From NCBI RefSeq assembly GCF_026151335.1, contig NZ_JAMQPP010000004.1: a DNA stretch of 64,000 nt. One strand, written 5' to 3'. Made by a program: the position numbers and the translations under genes. The notes below the pieces were generated by a model, which was given only the letters and a program-made list of their open reading frames with translations, searched no databases and was not told the origin of the DNA. This document shows positions 61,206 through 64,000 of this stretch, one piece after another. The first letter of the stretch is position 1, and every line of letters begins with the position of its first letter. The stretch comes from Leptospira_A soteropolitanensis. GTDB taxonomy: Bacteria; Spirochaetota; Leptospiria; Leptospirales; Leptospiraceae.

Positions 61206-62930
61206 TTAAGAATTTCTTTCGGATTCGAGGATGAGTTTACGGATGGAAAAGTTTCGCTTAAAATCCGCAGCAAAATCCTCGATGAGAATCGGAAACCTAT
61301 AGGTCCAATTGGAATGGTCAGGAGTGCCCGGTACATTGATGCGGTGGACTTCGGGATTTTCTAAAACATCCGGTATACCGAGTGCTAAATCCTGGAATAG
61401 CTGGATAGAAAAAAGACTACTGGTTTGGAATACAAATTCGAGAAGTCCCAATAAAGTTTCATCGTCCGTTTTGGGTCGTGGTTTTCCCAACCTGTCGAAA
61501 AAAAACTGAAGTTTCGATTCCATATCGCCTTCTTTTTTCCACCACTCCATCACCAAACTTGTATCATGTGTTGATAAAACCGAAATGGCATTTTCTCTGT
61601 AGAGTTCTTCAGGAATAAACTCACCCGTTGTAAAGGATCTCGTCCAACGAACAACATCAATTCCTATCATCTGACGTTCAAACAAAGAATCTCGAATAAA
61701 TGCAGGAACAGAACCCAAATCTTCCGCACAGGGAATCATAGAAGAAAAGGAATCAAAGATTTCTAAAATTTTTTCCCCGGATTCCCTCCAGTGTTTTTCT
61801 TCTTCGGTTATATGAAGTTCAGACAAGGGAAATAATTTTGCTTTTGTTTCTTCTTCTAAATTTTGGTAGGAGGATTCTTTCCAAAAGTCCCAATAAAAGA
61901 TATAGTGATTCGGAATGAATTCGTGAATTAACCCCAAAGCCTCAAACTGTTTTGGATCCAAACCCTCTTTGGTAAATTCTTCTTTTGCAATTCCAAACTG
62001 AGGATGGAACCAACCATGTAATGCGGTAGAGTCTCCACTGGGAATAGCCCAGATTCGATACATCCCGATCACATGGTCAATACGATAGAGATGAAAAAAA
62101 TGTTCCAAATACGACAAACGATCCTTCCACCAAGAATAGTTTGTTTTTTCCAGTGCCACCCAATTGAGGACAGGGAAACCCCAAGTTTGACCTGTTTTAG
62201 AAAAATCATCCGGAGGTGCACCGGCTTGCAAATTCATAATAAAAAATTCCGGGTGTTCCCAAACATCACAAGAATTTCGGGAAGTAAGAATGGGCATATC
62301 ACCTTTTAGATATACACCCACATCTTCATAATGCACTTTTACTTCAGATAACTGATCATAGGCGATCTTTTGCAAATAGACCCAAAACAAAGCATCTTCC
62401 CTACGTTTGGTAAATATATATTCTTTCGCATAGTTTGGATCTAAAAATTCTTTAGGCCATTCCCACCAATCCTTACCATTAAACTCTTCATATAACATTC
62501 GAAATGCTGCATAAGAATAACACCAAGGATGTTTTTCTAAAAAGTAAGTAGCATCAAACATGGCTTCTTTTAATTGCTTTGTATAAATCGTACGAATGAT
62601 TTCTAATTTTCGATTACGGATGCGGATGGGATGATTTTTTAAAAAACGAATCTCGCGTTTACGAGATTTAAAATTTAAACCTAATTTGTATAAGGAAATA
62701 TAAAGAGGATCAATCGCAAAAGCAGAAATGGCGCTGTAAGGTGAGTATCCAAAACCTGTATCATTTAAAGGTAATAATTGAATGATACTAAAACCAACAT
62801 CCCTTGCCCAATCGCAAAGTGGATATAAACTATAAATGTCTCCGCATTCAAAAGAATGTTCAGAAACAATAGAGGGCAGCGATACCAGTACCCCTGCCCT
62901 TCTTTTTTTTACATTTTGAAAAGATCCCAA
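61206..62930 (-). CDS. malQ: 4-alpha-glucanotransferase (amylomaltase)
   Basis: MalQ transfers alpha-1,4-glucan units between chains in glycogen or maltodextrin metabolism. The GH77 signatures are clear: VSLPSIVSEHSFECGDIY, IQLLPLNDTGFGYSPYSA, LYRIDHVIGMYRIWAIP (catalytic nucleophile Asp), CAEDLGSVP (acid/base Glu) and VLSTHDT. The best start is TTG at 62930, six bases after the aldolase stop; the frame continues upstream inside the aldolase but without homology there. About 574 residues. Probably in one transcript with fba. Confidence 0.93.
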   Translation of the reverse strand: MGSFQNVKKRRAGVLVSLPSIVSEHSFECGDIYSLYPLCDWARDVGFSIIQLLPLNDTGFGYSPYSAISAFAIDPLYISLYKLGLNFKSRKREIRFLKNHPIRIRNRKLEIIRTIYTKQLKEAMFDATYFLEKHPWCYSYAAFRMLYEEFNGKDWWEWPKEFLDPNYAKEYIFTKRREDALFWVYLQKIAYDQLSEVKVHYEDVGVYLKGDMPILTSRNSCDVWEHPEFFIMNLQAGAPPDDFSKTGQTWGFPVLNWVALEKTNYSWWKDRLSYLEHFFHLYRIDHVIGMYRIWAIPSGDSTALHGWFHPQFGIAKEEFTKEGLDPKQFEALGLIHEFIPNHYIFYWDFWKESSYQNLEEETKAKLFPLSELHITEEEKHWRESGEKILEIFDSFSSMIPCAEDLGSVPAFIRDSLFERQMIGIDVVRWTRSFTTGEFIPEELYRENAISVLSTHDTSLVMEWWKKEGDMESKLQFFFDRLGKPRPKTDDETLLGLLEFVFQTSSLFSIQLFQDLALGIPDVLENPEVHRINVPGTPDHSNWTYRFPILIEDFAADFKRNFSIRKLILESERNS

Positions 62931-62935
62931 GTCTT

Positions 62936-64000
62936 TTAGGCGACTGTGATTTCTTTCGATAGATAAACGTCTTGGATGGCGTTGAGTAATGCAACCCCTT
63001 CCTTCATAGGTTTTTGGAAAGCCTTTCTTCCAGAAATGAGACCCATTCCGCCAGCACGTTTGTTGATCACGGCAGTTTTGATCGCATCTTGTAAGTCGTT
63101 TTCGCCAGAAGCTCCACCAGAGTTGATGAGTCCCGCTCTTCCCATATAACAATTTGCTACTTGGTAACGAGTGAGGTCAATTGGGTGGTCAGAAGTAAGA
63201 TCAGTATAGATACGTTTGTCTGTTTTACCATAAGAAGACTCTTGGTTTAACACATTGTATCCTCCATTATTCTCAGGTAACTTTTGTTTGATGATATCCG
63301 CTTGGATAGTCACACCTAAGTGGTTTGCTTGTCCAGTTAAGTCAGCAGAAACATGGTAGTCTTTATCTTTTTTAAAAGCATTGTTTCTAACATAACACCA
63401 AAGGATGGTTGCCATTCCAAGTTCATGTGCCATCTGGAACACTTTAGAAATTTCTACAATTTCACGACCAGAATCAGCAGAACCAAAATAAATGGTAGCA
63501 CCAATCGCAACACAACCTTGGTCGTATGCTTGTTTCACAGTAGCGAAAAGGATTTGTTCACTTTTGTTTGGGTAGGTCAGGAGTTCGTTGTGGTTGATTT
63601 TCAAAATGAAAGGAATTTTGTGAGCATACTTTCTTGCAACCGATCCAAGAACACCAAGAGTTGTCGCAACACCGTTACAACCACCTTCGATAGCCAATTT
63701 GATGATGTTTTCCCCATCAAAATAAATAGGGTTTTTTGCAAAACTTGCACCAGCAGAGTGTTCAATTCCTTGGTCTACCGGCAGAATAGAAACATATCCA
63801 GTTCCACCAAGACGGCCGCTTCCGAGTAAGGTTTGGATGCTACGAAGAACAGGTACAGACCTGTCAGTGGGAGCAAAAATTCTATCAACCCAGTCAGAGC
63901 CAGGTACGTGGATTAGTTCTTTAGCGATTTTTGGCGATTTGAATCCCAGTAAGGATTCCGCGTCGTTTCCAAGATGTTTCGAGATTTCGTCGAAGTTCAA
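62936..64000 (-). CDS. Class I fructose-bisphosphate aldolase (FbaB/DhnA type), possibly partial at the edge
   Basis: At least 354 residues. This is a Schiff-base aldolase of the archaeal/DhnA type: SILPVDQGIEHS, FILKINHNELL, GCVAIGATIYFGS and the late GRAGLINSGGASGEND are characteristic. The central LWCYVRNNAF precedes the loop with the candidate lysine. The visible start codon is TTG at the very end of the window, so the true start may lie beyond 64000. It splits fructose-1,6-bisphosphate in glycolysis or works in gluconeogenesis, and is followed by malQ, which fits sugar-storage metabolism. Confidence 0.9.
   Translation of the reverse strand: MNFDEISKHLGNDAESLLGFKSPKIAKELIHVPGSDWVDRIFAPTDRSVPVLRSIQTLLGSGRLGGTGYVSILPVDQGIEHSAGASFAKNPIYFDGENIIKLAIEGGCNGVATTLGVLGSVARKYAHKIPFILKINHNELLTYPNKSEQILFATVKQAYDQGCVAIGATIYFGSADSGREIVEISKVFQMAHELGMATILWCYVRNNAFKKDKDYHVSADLTGQANHLGVTIQADIIKQKLPENNGGYNVLNQESSYGKTDKRIYTDLTSDHPIDLTRYQVANCYMGRAGLINSGGASGENDLQDAIKTAVINKRAGGMGLISGRKAFQKPMKEGVALLNAIQDVYLSKEITVA

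Noticed and set aside
62931..63152. Long N-terminal extension of MalQ inside the aldolase gene
   Set aside because: The extra 74 residues are the aldolase sequence in another frame and have no GH77 homology; the enzyme fold begins after the TTG at 62930.

Overview
The window looks like chromosomal DNA of a leptospire, most likely one of the environmental (saprophytic) Leptospira. I infer this from the low GC content, the many lipoprotein signal peptides, a LipL45-like FecR lipoprotein, DUF1574, DUF1554 and DUF1566 proteins, a bactofilin beside a LysM/M23 hydrolase, a TatT-type TRAP operon known from spirochetes, and frequent non-ATG starts. No rRNA, CRISPR array or prophage is visible. There are two tRNA genes: Phe-GAA at 34140-34212 and Leu-UAG at 48860-48941, both on the minus strand and neither encoding CCA.

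Layout, left to right. 0.4-7.5 kb: a YkvA-like protein, an orphan RND pump with a TetR-type operator, and a hybrid histidine kinase paired with a heme-type DUF3365 lipoprotein. 7.7-11.8 kb: argC, a nucleoside-phosphorylase-like protein, a dGTPase, a DedA protein and a lipoprotein. 12-16 kb: a complete four-gene TPAT/TRAP operon (TatT, DctP, DctQ, DctM) ending in a strong terminator. 16-17.5 kb: fliS with two small genes. 17.5-21.8 kb: purN, purH, two unknown proteins and a small transaldolase. 22-25.4 kb: HPP, DUF1574, RsuA-family and lipA genes. 25.5-34 kb: a FecR lipoprotein, an unusual radical SAM protein, a 7TM/SpoIIE phosphatase, and a divergent aminotransferase/MocR pair. 34-40.7 kb: an esterase-like lipoprotein, coaE, and SPOR, DUF2452, VanW, SH3 and YidB-like proteins.

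40.8-48.9 kb is the accessory and decaying part. It holds an FG-GAP lipoprotein, two small unknowns, a DUF1554 pseudogene with three lesions, a DUF1566 pseudogene, a coupled pair that looks like an orphan papain-fold effector plus a lipoprotein, an intact MntA beside a dead HepT, a hairpin-rich GC-rich repeat, and an IS1595-like element sitting exactly at the 3' end of tRNA-Leu with a putative 8-bp target duplication.

49-64 kb returns to housekeeping genes: two cyclic-nucleotide-binding proteins, a PilZ membrane protein, lysA-ispD, a PC-PLC-like protein, a class A PBP, bactofilin plus M23 endopeptidase (a likely cell-shape module), a DUF900 lipoprotein, an AraC regulator, an Mpo1-like protein, malQ and a class I fructose-bisphosphate aldolase that runs to the window edge.

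Many genes are tightly coupled by ATGA or TAATG overlaps (DedA/lipoprotein, dctQ/dctM, fliS/coiled-coil gene, purN/purH/membrane protein, coaE/SPOR, the two cNMP genes, effector/lipoprotein), which points to co-translation. The best candidate for something undescribed is the effector-like/lipoprotein pair at 45.5-46.9 kb. The best candidates for regulation are the hairpin over the transaldolase ribosome binding site, the MocR repeats, and the inverted repeat over the coaE start.
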